Source: a virus. From it: a DNA stretch of 64,000 bases. Positions 14,700 to 22,472 of the stretch are shown piece by piece. A program made the translations under genes and the position numbers. Position 1 is the stretch's first letter. Each line of letters starts with the position of its first letter. The stretch spans positions 1 through 64,000 of the IMG/VR virus record IMGVR_UViG_3300036831_000125, one strand, 5' to 3'. Under the pieces are notes generated by a model. That model saw nothing but the letters and a program-made list of their open reading frames with translations, was not told the DNA's origin and made no database searches.

Positions 14700-14885
14700 A
14701 TGCGAGAGATTCATTGGTTTATCGAAATGAGCTTGGAGGGCTGCGAGCGCTCCGGCGTGCTCATGGTTGAGGACAACGCGACCGATGCCGAGATCGAAGA
14801 GGAGGTGCGCGACGAGGTGTTCGATAAAATCACCTGGGGCTGGGCGGAGAAAGGCGACGACGAGCTGAAAGGCGGTGGCCAATGA
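14700..14885 (+). CDS. Hypothetical acidic small phage protein
   Basis: A 61-residue acidic protein. MREIHWFIEMSLEG is a beta strand or short helix pair. DAEIEEEVRDEVFDKITWGW follows, a pattern I have seen in small phage proteins of unknown role. Its stop overlaps the HNH gene by ATGA. Confidence 0.64.
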   Translation: MREIHWFIEMSLEGCERSGVLMVEDNATDAEIEEEVRDEVFDKITWGWAEKGDDELKGGGQ

Positions 14886-15430
14886 GCGAGGAATGGCGCG
14901 CTATCGTTGGCTATGAAGGGCTGTATGAGGTTTCGGATCAGGGGCGCGTGCGATCAGTAGACCGCGTGGTGCATCGTCGTGGCTCATATCGGAACAGAGA
15001 ATGCGTGCAGCGCACCCGAGGCAGATTGCTACGCCCGGGGACAGACGACAAAGGTTATCGATATGTGAATCTGCATAAGGAAAATAAGGCCCGCACCATT
15101 TTTGTACATACGTTGGTGCTTGAAGCCTTCGTTGGGCCGCCTCCTTCTCCTCAACACGTATGTCGCCATGGCGACAATATCCCAGGGAATAACAAGAGCA
15201 AAAATCTCTGTTGGGGAACACAGAAGGAAAACAACAACGATAAATTAAAACACGGAACTCTTCTACATGGAGAAGACGTAGCGACCGCCATACTAAAGAA
15301 AGCTGATGTAATCAAGATAAGGCATCTTGTCTCTATCGGGCATACGCAGAGTAGCTTGGCGAAAGCGTATGGCGTCATACCTCAAACTATAAACGTCATA
15401 GTGAAACGCAAGACCTGGAGGCATGTATGA
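14882..15430 (+). CDS. NUMOD4-HNH homing endonuclease
   Basis: A 182-residue protein. The NUMOD4 module EEWRAIVGYEGLYEVSDQGRVRS opens it. An HNH core follows with FVHTLVLEAFVGPPP, the CRHGDNIPGNNKSKNL region and WGTQKENNND. The C-terminal part (IRHLVSIGHTQSSLAKAYGVI) is a helix-turn-helix. Free-standing homing endonucleases of this kind spread by nicking or cutting alleles lacking them. Its second half is clearly more AT-rich than its neighbours, a sign of recent arrival. It is seamlessly coupled by ATGA at both ends. Confidence 0.9.
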   Translation: MSEEWRAIVGYEGLYEVSDQGRVRSVDRVVHRRGSYRNRECVQRTRGRLLRPGTDDKGYRYVNLHKENKARTIFVHTLVLEAFVGPPPSPQHVCRHGDNIPGNNKSKNLCWGTQKENNNDKLKHGTLLHGEDVATAILKKADVIKIRHLVSIGHTQSSLAKAYGVIPQTINVIVKRKTWRHV

Positions 15431-16497
15431 ACGACAAACTATCTCTTTGGGACAACACCCGCCTTTCAGCAGCAAAGACATGCATGCGTTATTTTATGTA
15501 CAGACACGTATACCACCTTACTCCTGATGAGATTGCGCCGCCGCTAGTATTTGGAAGTGCATGGGGATGTGCCCTCGACGTCATCTGGCTTCGCAACCGC
15601 GAGATCTACGTCTCCAAAGCCACCCGTCGCGATGCGATCGACGCCGCCTATGCTGCGTTCACTGAATCATGGACCACGCACGGCTTTATGCACCCCGACG
15701 ACCTCTCCCCTGACGACATCGACCGCCTCGGGGCCCGTACGCCCATGACAGCGCTCGATATGATTCATGACTACGTCGATGTGCGGCAGCAGCTTTTTAT
15801 GGACAAAGGCTTCTCTCTCATTTCGATCGAAAACCCTTTCATTGTCCCGCTCGATCCTAACGACCCGCATAAATGGTATGTCGGCCGCATCGACAAAGTC
15901 TTCGCGTTGCACAAGGACATTTACGGCAGCGATCACAAAACCACGGTGATGTATGCCAAGAAAGGAATATTCCGCTCGCCTTGGATCGACGCTTGGTCGC
16001 TGAATTCCCAAATCGATGGCTATAATTATGTGCTGCGAATCGAGTACGGCGAACGGGCCCGAGGCGTGTGGGTGGACGGTGCACTTGTGCACAAGACTGT
16101 TCACGACGGCTTTAAATTCATCCCCGTCGAGCGCCAGCAGCAGCAGCTCGACGCCTGGCTTTGGGAAGCTCATTCATGGATTGACGACATCGAAGCCAAC
16201 CTCGCGGTGCTCGAAGAGCGCTCCGACCCAGCTGCGCCCTATCTCGCCGCCTTTCCGAAAAACACCAACTCCTGCGTCCAATACGAGCGCACCTGCCCGT
16301 ATTTCGAACTCTGCCAAATGTATGCCAACCCGACCAAGCTCCGAGACAATCCGCCGATCGGGTTCAAGATCCACAAATGGCAGCCCTTCGACGAGCTAAA
16401 GCTTGCGCAGCTTGGGCTGGCTAACCCCGAAAAGGAAAGAGATAGCGAAAATGCGACCGCGCCCACCGCGATCACCGCGCCCGAACGCGCCCCCTAA
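15427..16497 (+). CDS. PD-(D/E)XK nuclease, Cas4/RecB-like, probable Fe-S
   Basis: A 356-residue protein. LSAAKTCMRYFMY at about 14-26, GSAWG at 43-47, GRID at 153-156, SDHKT at 168-172 and the QIDGYNYV helix give the RecB-family nuclease order (the D and the D-x-K pair). C19 and the C-terminal trio CVQYERTCPYFELC match the four-cysteine iron-sulphur layout of Cas4/AddB nucleases. A 5' resection exonuclease feeding the downstream Sak4-like recombination proteins is the simplest role. The tail is low in complexity. The next gene starts inside it at 16451. Confidence 0.83.
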   Translation: MNDKLSLWDNTRLSAAKTCMRYFMYRHVYHLTPDEIAPPLVFGSAWGCALDVIWLRNREIYVSKATRRDAIDAAYAAFTESWTTHGFMHPDDLSPDDIDRLGARTPMTALDMIHDYVDVRQQLFMDKGFSLISIENPFIVPLDPNDPHKWYVGRIDKVFALHKDIYGSDHKTTVMYAKKGIFRSPWIDAWSLNSQIDGYNYVLRIEYGERARGVWVDGALVHKTVHDGFKFIPVERQQQQLDAWLWEAHSWIDDIEANLAVLEERSDPAAPYLAAFPKNTNSCVQYERTCPYFELCQMYANPTKLRDNPPIGFKIHKWQPFDELKLAQLGLANPEKERDSENATAPTAITAPERAP

Positions 16498-16867
16498 TTA
16501 CGGCCATACCGAGGAAAGAGACGCCGCCTTTGGGCATACCCATGCGCGCATCAGCGATCCGCACACTTCTAAAGAAGCGGCGCACAGCATGGTCGAAGAG
16601 AGCAAGAATCAAGAAGTTCGAATCATGCAGTTCATTGAGTACGGCGTTGATCCGAACCGTGGCGCGACCGCTGAAGAACTTGGGGACGGCTGCGGCCTCA
16701 CCATCGGTCAAGCCATGCGCCGTGTGTCCGATCTCTCTAAAAAAGGCTTAATCGTTTGGCGCGGCACACGTAAGCTCTCCTCTGGCCGCAAAGGCCGAGT
16801 CTGGTTCTTTTCCAAACGGAGCATTGAACATGACCCTGATCTCTTCGACATTCACGCCGACTATTGA
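16451..16867 (+). CDS. Winged-helix DNA-binding protein
   Basis: A 138-residue protein with a Pro/Arg-rich N-terminus, then HTSKEAAHSMVEESKNQEVRIMQFI. A winged helix follows: ATAEELGDGCGLTIGQAMRRVSDLSKKGLI, then WRGTRKLSSGRKGRVWFF as the wing. It is probably a DNA-binding accessory of replication or a regulator. The GAAAGAG site supports the ATG at 16451, which overlaps the nuclease by 47 bases. The next gene in turn begins inside this one. Confidence 0.7.
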   Translation: MRPRPPRSPRPNAPPNYGHTEERDAAFGHTHARISDPHTSKEAAHSMVEESKNQEVRIMQFIEYGVDPNRGATAEELGDGCGLTIGQAMRRVSDLSKKGLIVWRGTRKLSSGRKGRVWFFSKRSIEHDPDLFDIHADY

Positions 16868-18134
16868 ACAATCCCGTGCGCTGGACGCCATACATAAATG
16901 GCTCAGCACCAGCGGCAAGCCCTTCTTTACCCTTCACGGCCTCGCTGGCACCGGCAAGACCACCCTCGTCAGCTATCTCGCGGCACAATATGACGAACCT
17001 GTCTACGCCATGGCTTTTAGCGGCAAGGCGGCCTCTGTCCTTACCCGCAAGGGGCTGCCAGCGACGACGATTCACAGCCGGATTTATCAACCGCCGAGTG
17101 AATCCAATGAAGCCGCCGACATGCTTCAGCGCGAGCTGATCGAGCTGGAAAAGAATGATCCAGACTCACCTAAGATCGACACAATCTTGCGCAAGCTCGA
17201 AAAGCTCCGCCGGCCGGAGTTCGACGTTCTGCGCTCGCGTCGCCGGGCCTTTCCTGCGTCCTACGACGAAACCGCCGATGTCATGAAGATCTTAGGCCAG
17301 AGCGTCGATATTGGCGATGACGACGAAGACGATGAGGACGAGCCACCTCACGGCGGCCTGATTCTCCTCGACGAATGCTCGATGGTCGATGAGAAGCTCG
17401 CCAGGGATCTCATCAGCTTCGGGTTCCCGATTCTGGTGCTTGGCGATCCTGGGCAGCTTCCGCCGGTTAAGGGCACCGGGTATTTCGACCAACACCCGGA
17501 TTTCACACTTACCGAGATCCATCGGCAGGCGCTGGAATCTCCTGTTATCCGCCTTGCCATGCAGGCGCGCGAGGGCAGGCGTCTGAAGCTGGGGATTTAC
17601 GGCGCCAGCCGCGTCATCTCGCGCAAGGCGATCGGCAAGGAGGAGGCGCTGGGAGTCGAGCAGATCCTCTGCGGCAGCAATAAAGCGCGGGTGAAGCTGA
17701 ATCACGAGGTGCGGATTTTACGGGGCTTGGCCGAGCATGAATTCCCGCGCAAAGACGAACGGCTGATCTGCCTGCGCAACAATCGTCCGCAAGGGTTGCT
17801 AAACGGCATGGTAGTGCAGACCATCGCCGATACCATCAATGACGAGAAAGAGCCTTATATACAGATTCCCGTGCAGGAATGGGATCATCCGATCACGGTG
17901 CATCGGGAATGCTTCACGCGGCCGGAGATCGTGAAATCCTGGGCGCTCAGCCATCGCCGCACCGCGAATGAGTTCGATTATGCGTATGCGATTACGATTC
18001 ATAAGAGTCAGGGCTCGCAGTTCAAGGATGTGCTGGTCGTGCCGGATTACGGGTTTTGGGATAAGGATCTCTACGCGCGGCTGCTTTACACCGCGCTCAC
18101 TCGCGCCGAAGAGCGCGTCATCGTCGCGCTGTGA
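16830..18134 (+). CDS. RecD2/Dda-like SF1 helicase
   Basis: A 434-residue DNA helicase. Walker A GLAGTGKTT is at 37-45, Walker B reads LILLDECSMV, motif III is GDPGQLPPV, and the late motif ITIHKSQGSQFKDV precedes the final YTALTRAEERV. The order and length fit phage Dda or RecD2 relatives, which unwind 5' to 3' and support replication start-up. An acidic insert (DDDEDDEDEPP) precedes Walker B. The ATG at 16830 follows GGAGC. The stop lies just before an inverted repeat. Confidence 0.88.
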   Translation: MTLISSTFTPTIEQSRALDAIHKWLSTSGKPFFTLHGLAGTGKTTLVSYLAAQYDEPVYAMAFSGKAASVLTRKGLPATTIHSRIYQPPSESNEAADMLQRELIELEKNDPDSPKIDTILRKLEKLRRPEFDVLRSRRRAFPASYDETADVMKILGQSVDIGDDDEDDEDEPPHGGLILLDECSMVDEKLARDLISFGFPILVLGDPGQLPPVKGTGYFDQHPDFTLTEIHRQALESPVIRLAMQAREGRRLKLGIYGASRVISRKAIGKEEALGVEQILCGSNKARVKLNHEVRILRGLAEHEFPRKDERLICLRNNRPQGLLNGMVVQTIADTINDEKEPYIQIPVQEWDHPITVHRECFTRPEIVKSWALSHRRTANEFDYAYAITIHKSQGSQFKDVLVVPDYGFWDKDLYARLLYTALTRAEERVIVAL

Positions 18135-18171
18135 TTCATTGTGTGAATAACTAACACGCACAAATGCTGGG

Positions 18172-18210
18172 GTGATGTAGAGTTATCAACACTATAGCGC
18201 TCTACATCAC
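18172..18210. promoter_or_regulatory. 11-base inverted repeat in leader of vWA gene
   Basis: GTGATGTAGAG and CTCTACATCAC flank 17 bases. There is no U-run afterwards, so an operator or RNA hairpin fits better than a terminator. It sits 94 bases before the vWA start, in the only sizeable gap of this gene cluster. Confidence 0.5.
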
Positions 18211-18303
18211 TACAGCTATTCTTGCGCTGCTCAATAAATCATGGTTAACCTCCCCGCCTTACTTAGACATACACCAATCAAACCCAAGGGGAGTTTCAAC
18301 TTC

Positions 18304-18909
18304 ATGGAACGGGCAGTTTTGACAGAATATGATTCCATCGTATGCGTCGATCGATCGGGTTCGATGTCGTTAGAAGCGAAGGGCTTCTCTTCGCGTTGGG
18401 AGCAGGCGAAGGAAATCACTCTCGGCATCGCCGGCCTGGCGCAGACTGTTGATGATGACGGGATCACGCTGATTAGTTTCGGCGGCAGCTTCAACCCGAA
18501 ACGCGACATCGCTGATGGGGTCAAGATGGACGCCGTGACGCAACTCTTCACAAACCAATCTCCTGGCGGCTCGACACCTTTGGACAAGGCGCTTTATGCC
18601 GCGTTTGATAAAAAGTTCTCTGGCAGCAAGAAGGCGGTGATTTTCGTCATCACTGACGGCGAGCCCGACGACAAGAACGCCGTGGCGAACGTCATCCGCA
18701 GCGCTGTTTCGCGCATCCCTGATGCTTCGCACATCCGGATGTTATTCCTGCAGGTCGGTGATGATAAAGGCGCTGCGGCTTATTTGAACGATCTCGACAG
18801 CCATCTAACCGGCGCGAAATTCGACATCGTCAACACCGTCAGCTTCGCGGAAGCGAACGCTCTCTCGCCTGATGATCTGTACGCGCGAGCAATTCAGGAC
18901 AGCCATTAA
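18304..18909 (+). CDS. von Willebrand factor A domain protein
   Basis: A 201-residue protein that is one complete vWA domain. DRSGS at 16-20 is the DxSxS metal-ion site. The expected threonine lies in GGSTPLDKAL, and the third site is ITDGEPDD. The metal-dependent fold binds protein partners. Phage vWA proteins have no settled role; chaperone-like remodelling with an ATPase partner is known in cells, but no MoxR-like ATPase is seen here. I chose the ATG at 18304 after GGGGAG over an ATG at 18241. It sits between helicase and recombination genes. Confidence 0.88.
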   Translation: MERAVLTEYDSIVCVDRSGSMSLEAKGFSSRWEQAKEITLGIAGLAQTVDDDGITLISFGGSFNPKRDIADGVKMDAVTQLFTNQSPGGSTPLDKALYAAFDKKFSGSKKAVIFVITDGEPDDKNAVANVIRSAVSRIPDASHIRMLFLQVGDDKGAAAYLNDLDSHLTGAKFDIVNTVSFAEANALSPDDLYARAIQDSH

Positions 18910-18981
18910 TTCTTTCGCATCTGCTGAAGCGCCCAGCTTTCGCGAGCTGGGTTGCCAGCGGTTTGTGCTTCAAAAGGAGAA

Positions 18982-19170
18982 ATGAACTTGGCTACAGACT
19001 GGCAAGCACCGAAGCCGCCGCCGGATCACGTCCCGCCGGCACCGCCAACCGACCCCTGGAAGCCGTGGCGCGATCGCTTCGACACCTTCACGACTTGGTT
19101 CAAAGCCAACGCGCTCAACGCCGGGATTACGTTGCTGATCGGCTACATCCTTGGGCGTGTGTTCAAGTGA
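18982..19170 (+). CDS. Small membrane-anchored protein
   Basis: A 62-residue protein. The N-terminal half is proline-rich (PKPPPDHVPPAPPTDPW). A C-terminal hydrophobic helix, LNAGITLLIGYILGRVF, anchors it. AAAGGAG directly precedes the ATG. GTGA overlap couples it to another tiny membrane gene. Function is unknown. Confidence 0.66.
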   Translation: MNLATDWQAPKPPPDHVPPAPPTDPWKPWRDRFDTFTTWFKANALNAGITLLIGYILGRVFK

Positions 19171-19259
19171 ACCTCTTCCACGAATTCCTCGCGTTCATGG
19201 TCTTCATCGCGGTCGCGCTTCTGATCATGGCGCTGCGACATTGGATTTTAGGAGTCTGA
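19167..19259 (+). CDS. Tiny membrane protein, GTG start
   Basis: A 30-residue frame with one hydrophobic helix (LAFMVFIAVALLIMALRHWIL). It begins at GTGA overlapping the upstream stop. The two small membrane genes probably form a translational pair. Function is unknown. Confidence 0.55.
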   Translation: MNLFHEFLAFMVFIAVALLIMALRHWILGV

Positions 19260-19264
19260 CTGAC

Positions 19265-19705
19265 ATGGGTGATTCAAAGAAATGGCTCGATGAGCAAGAT
19301 GAGATTCGAGAGAAAACAGTAGAGAGCGCGAGACAGCGCGTTCTAGCCGGCGGCGGCGGCGGCAATGTCAACGCCAATACCAACGCCGCCAAAAGCGACT
19401 TCGATCGTTCCTATTCCTATCCTGTTCCTAACGAAACCAACGACGTCCACGCTGCCCAAATCACCGACGACGCCGACGAGATGCGCCGGGCCCGCTTCAA
19501 CGAGATCATCGGGCTCTGCTCAACGCTCTGTGAACACGAAGCCGATCTCTGGCGTGGCATGTCGCTGCGCCTCTGTTCGGCCGCGAACGGCCGCATTACC
19601 ACGCCGCAGATCCAAGCCGAGGCCAAGCGCGATGCTTGCCATGCCCTCGCCGGCCGCATTCGCGATCTCATGCTTCCCATCCCAGCTCAACGCCAGAATC
19701 GGTGA
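19265..19705 (+). CDS. Hypothetical protein
   Basis: A 146-residue polar protein. A charged helical start (KKWLDEQDEIREKTVESARQRV) is followed by a glycine/asparagine linker and a helical end with four cysteines or methionines (GLCSTLCEHEADLWRGMSLRLC). No fold is recognised. It lies directly before the Sak4-like gene. TAGGAG upstream supports the ATG. Confidence 0.62.
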   Translation: MGDSKKWLDEQDEIREKTVESARQRVLAGGGGGNVNANTNAAKSDFDRSYSYPVPNETNDVHAAQITDDADEMRRARFNEIIGLCSTLCEHEADLWRGMSLRLCSAANGRITTPQIQAEAKRDACHALAGRIRDLMLPIPAQRQNR

Positions 19706-19708
19706 TTC

Positions 19709-20599
19709 ATGGACGAGGTGAAATCCGCTGAACTCATCGAATCCAAAGCACAAACCATCTTCGTGCTTGGCCGCACAGGAGGCGGCAAAACGGCACAAAT
19801 CGTCACCCTCCCAGGGAAGAAATTCGTCTATGTCTGGGAGCCCAACGCGATGGAGACTCTGCGCGGGTATAAGGGAATCGATTATCTCGATTTCATCCCG
19901 CAGGAAGACGAACTCGAAATCGCGCTCAAGGGGTTCAATCAAAACTCGCTGAACGATCGCAAGGGGAGTAAAGAGCCCAAGACCTTCGAACGCTGGCGGC
20001 ATGATTACGGCGAGCGGCGTAAATCCGGGTTCTTCCAGCAGTACGACTGGGTCTGCATCGATTCCTTCACCTTCATGGTATCGGCGATGATCGAGCGCCA
20101 GATGTTTCTCGATAAGCGCAACGGCGAACCGCCGGACATGGGCGATTACCGTGTCGTGGGTGATTCGCTCCGGCGCATCGTGCTTTCGATGCAGGCGCTC
20201 AAAGTCAATCTATTTTTCACCGGGCATTTGTCGGAATACCAAAACGAGAAGACGAAGATCATCACGGTGCAAGCGAACCTGCCCGGCCAATCTCGCACTC
20301 TCATCCCGCTCGGCTGCACCAACATCTGGCAGTGCGAGCATAACGGCGAAGCAAGCAAGGATTTCGTGATTCGGACCAAACCCGATTCACGCGGTCTGCG
20401 CGAGCTCCGCACCACCATTCCGAATCTTAAAGAGTTCGAAAACGTCACCATCCCAGTTGATGCCGCGGGGCGATTCGTCAATCCAGAAAAGCACGGCATC
20501 GGTGCGCTTCTTATGAGCGGCAAGAAGCCAGCGCCCGCAGCACCGAGCAAGCCTCCGCCGCCGCCTACTACCGCCGCTGCGGCGAAGATCACTGCCTAG
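19709..20599 (+). CDS. Sak4-like RecA-fold ATPase (recombination)
   Basis: A 296-residue protein. Walker A GRTGGGKT is at 21-28, Walker B reads WVCIDSFTFM, and the Mg-side motif NLFFTGHLSE is like those of phage Sak4 or AAA_24 ATPases. These proteins help single-strand annealing together with a DNA-binding partner. Here the next gene fits that partner. The last 30 residues are an Ala/Pro-rich tail. It forms a recombination set with the RecB-like nuclease upstream. Confidence 0.82.
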   Translation: MDEVKSAELIESKAQTIFVLGRTGGGKTAQIVTLPGKKFVYVWEPNAMETLRGYKGIDYLDFIPQEDELEIALKGFNQNSLNDRKGSKEPKTFERWRHDYGERRKSGFFQQYDWVCIDSFTFMVSAMIERQMFLDKRNGEPPDMGDYRVVGDSLRRIVLSMQALKVNLFFTGHLSEYQNEKTKIITVQANLPGQSRTLIPLGCTNIWQCEHNGEASKDFVIRTKPDSRGLRELRTTIPNLKEFENVTIPVDAAGRFVNPEKHGIGALLMSGKKPAPAAPSKPPPPPTTAAAAKITA

Positions 20600-20654
20600 C
20601 TAGCCACCTAGCCTCCATCGCAATCAACAAGTGCATTTGTAGGAGAATCACATC

Positions 20655-21092
20655 ATGTCTATTATCACTGCCGAAGAATTGGGCGCCGATTATGAAGACG
20701 TCCCGGCACCCGAAGGCGAATACAGCGTGCGCATTCAAAAAGCCGAGGTCACAGACACCAAAGACGGCTTACGGCAGCGGCTTAAATTCGGTGCCATCAT
20801 CGAAGGAGGCGATTACGCCTATCTCAGCGATGGGCTGAATTTCCCGCTCAAAGAAGGCGGCGATGATAATTACCGCCGCATCTGTCGCGATTTCAGCAGA
20901 TTCTTTGCGCTCTTCGGAGTGTCGAACGAGATCCAGATCGACAAAGACGACGAAGCCAAAACGCTCAGCATTGTTAATGAAGCAGAGATCCCGCAGATCC
21001 TCGCCGGCAAGAGCGCCAATGTGTGGCTGGAGCAAAAGGCCGGCATGAGCGCGAACGAAACTGTCAATCGAATGAGGTTGCCGAAACGCTAA
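20655..21092 (+). CDS. DUF669-like ssDNA-binding protein
   Basis: A 145-residue acidic protein, probably beta-rich: PEGEYSVRIQKAEV, then RLKFGAIIEGG, then LNFPLKEGGDDNYRRICRDF. The pattern fits the DUF669/OB-fold proteins that follow Sak4 ATPases and bind single-stranded DNA. Residues 138-145 (MRLPKR) form a basic end. GTAGGAG lies before the ATG. I infer its function from position as much as from sequence. Confidence 0.62.
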   Translation: MSIITAEELGADYEDVPAPEGEYSVRIQKAEVTDTKDGLRQRLKFGAIIEGGDYAYLSDGLNFPLKEGGDDNYRRICRDFSRFFALFGVSNEIQIDKDDEAKTLSIVNEAEIPQILAGKSANVWLEQKAGMSANETVNRMRLPKR

Positions 21093-21110
21093 GCTGAGGT
21101 GCTACAATAA

Positions 21111-21184
21111 GGAAGAAGGGCTTATTTGACCTTCGGCGTGGCATCCCCGCCCAGCGCCGGCTCGGGACGATAGGCTCTTCTTCC
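21111..21184 (+). ncRNA. Possible structured leader RNA
   Basis: GGAAGAAGGGC (21111-21121) can pair with GCTCTTCTTCC (21174-21184) over 11 positions, one of them G-U. Inside, CGGCG and CGCCG form a smaller stem. TGCTACAAT just upstream looks like an extended -10 promoter box. The GCTTGGGAG ribosome site of the gene at 21204 lies outside the helix. A regulatory leader is possible. Confidence 0.35.
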
Positions 21185-21188
21185 ACCC

Positions 21189-21197
21189 GCTTGGGAG
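21189..21197 (+). promoter_or_regulatory. Extended ribosome-binding element GCTTGGGAG
   Basis: Lies 6 bases before the ATG at 21204. Confidence 0.68.
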
Positions 21198-21203
21198 AGC
21201 ACG

Positions 21204-21548
21204 ATGAGCAGCGATGACAGCGATAAAGATAAACTGACGAAGATCTGGGATCAGGCGTTCGAGAACATCAATGTCGCCGTCCCGATCGGGCGGAATGTGT
21301 TCTGCGACGGCTGTAGCTGGGATTGGACCGAGCGCACCGAGACCGGCGGGTTTATTTTCGGGAGCTATGCCTACTGCCCGACCTGCGCGCCTGTCATGCT
21401 GCGGGGCATCAAGAGTCATAACGAAGAGCAATACATCAAAGGCTTCTGCCCGCCGAGCCAGAGCTTCGCCGATTGGTGCCGCGAGATGCGCGGGCCGGAT
21501 GCGTCGATCAAGGTGTCGGTTTACAACAAGCCGCCAGCAAAGCTGTGA
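21204..21548 (+). CDS. Zinc-ribbon-like hypothetical protein
   Basis: A 114-residue protein. VFCDGCSWDW and YAYCPTCAPVML form two C-x2-C knuckles. GFCPPSQSFADWCREM follows. One zinc site is likely; its function is unknown. It leads a new plus-strand gene string after a leader with a ribosome-binding element. Confidence 0.7.
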   Translation: MSSDDSDKDKLTKIWDQAFENINVAVPIGRNVFCDGCSWDWTERTETGGFIFGSYAYCPTCAPVMLRGIKSHNEEQYIKGFCPPSQSFADWCREMRGPDASIKVSVYNKPPAKL

Positions 21549-21829
21549 ACAACCCGAAGATCTCCTCCATCGCGTCACAGAAGCTCGCTAAGCTCTGCCA
21601 GCCGCATGGCCTGCATGAGATGAGCGACGAGGCTGCGCTGGCGCTGGTGGAGGGGCTTCGCGAGACGAGGTTGCAGGCAAGAGCGAAAATGAAGGTCAAG
21701 AAGGTGAAGGCGCCGAAGATCGCGAAGCCGCCCAAGCCGCCCAAGCCGCCCAAGCCGCCCAAAGTGCCGAAAGAAAAGAAGCCCAGAGCCCCGCGAAAGA
21801 AGAAAGACAAAAATGCCGTCGTCGAATGA
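21545..21829 (+). CDS. Lys/Pro-rich tailed protein, GTG start
   Basis: A 94-residue protein. The first half is helical (SQKLAKLCQPHGLHEMSDEAALALVEGL). The second half is a basic, disordered tail with the triplet KPP repeated (KPPKPPKPPKPPKVP), then KKPRAPRKKKDKN, which suggests nucleic-acid binding. It starts at GTGA overlap with the upstream stop, and overlaps the next gene by 17 bases. Confidence 0.58.
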   Translation: MNNPKISSIASQKLAKLCQPHGLHEMSDEAALALVEGLRETRLQARAKMKVKKVKAPKIAKPPKPPKPPKPPKVPKEKKPRAPRKKKDKNAVVE

Positions 21830-22199
21830 AAAACGCTCTGAACGCCGTGCTGCTCTCCGCGCCGCCCGTGCCGACCGGCTGACTCTAATCGCCGCCGCGG
21901 TCGCTCAGCCCGAGCTGGCGACACCTGATCCGCATACCTTTCGCGCCACGCCCAGCGCGCAGGTTAGCACTGTCGCGCCGGAGGTCGGCAAAGCCTACAA
22001 GCTGCGCAATGGCGACGTTGTCCGGGTCACGCTGAAGCGCAACGCGATCTCGCTGGACGGCAAGACTCTCGAACCTGTGCTGGTAGGGGTGTTTCGCGAG
22101 GGCGGCGGGCTGTGCGCCTGGTGGCCGAATGGCGTGTATCGCGCGAGTAGCGGGCTGATTCCTTACGACTACGATGTGGTTGAGGAGTGCCCGCTATGA
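21813..22199 (+). CDS. Hypothetical protein
   Basis: A 128-residue protein. A basic helical N-terminus (EKRSERRAALRAARADRL) precedes a linker and a beta-rich domain: AYKLRNGDVVRVTLKR, VLVGVFREGGG and CAWWPNGVY. The second part resembles a small phage fold of unknown role. Its stop overlaps the next ATG. Confidence 0.64.
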   Translation: MPSSNEKRSERRAALRAARADRLTLIAAAVAQPELATPDPHTFRATPSAQVSTVAPEVGKAYKLRNGDVVRVTLKRNAISLDGKTLEPVLVGVFREGGGLCAWWPNGVYRASSGLIPYDYDVVEECPL

Positions 22200-22462
22200 C
22201 GCTGAAGACCTCTTTGCACAAGCCAACCATCGATCAGCAAGCCTTTCGCAACGACGCTGTAAGGCTGTTGAATGAGTACGCCGGCAAGCTCTCAGCCGTC
22301 GAAATGCTCGCGCTGGGCTCGCATCTCGTCGGGCAGATCCTCGCGCTCCAAGACCACCGCAGCATGACGCCCGACCGCGCCATGGAGATCGTTAAACAGA
22401 ATATCGAGCAAGGGAACCGCGAGGTTGTGGATGAGATGATGGCGAGCAAGGGGAAGGCGTGA
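22196..22462 (+). CDS. Hypothetical helical protein
   Basis: An 88-residue helical protein: FRNDAVRLLNEYAGKLSAVEML, then HLVGQILALQDHRSM. No family is recognised. It starts by ATGA overlap. Confidence 0.62.
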   Translation: MTLKTSLHKPTIDQQAFRNDAVRLLNEYAGKLSAVEMLALGSHLVGQILALQDHRSMTPDRAMEIVKQNIEQGNREVVDEMMASKGKA

Positions 22463-22472
22463 GGCAGAGCCG

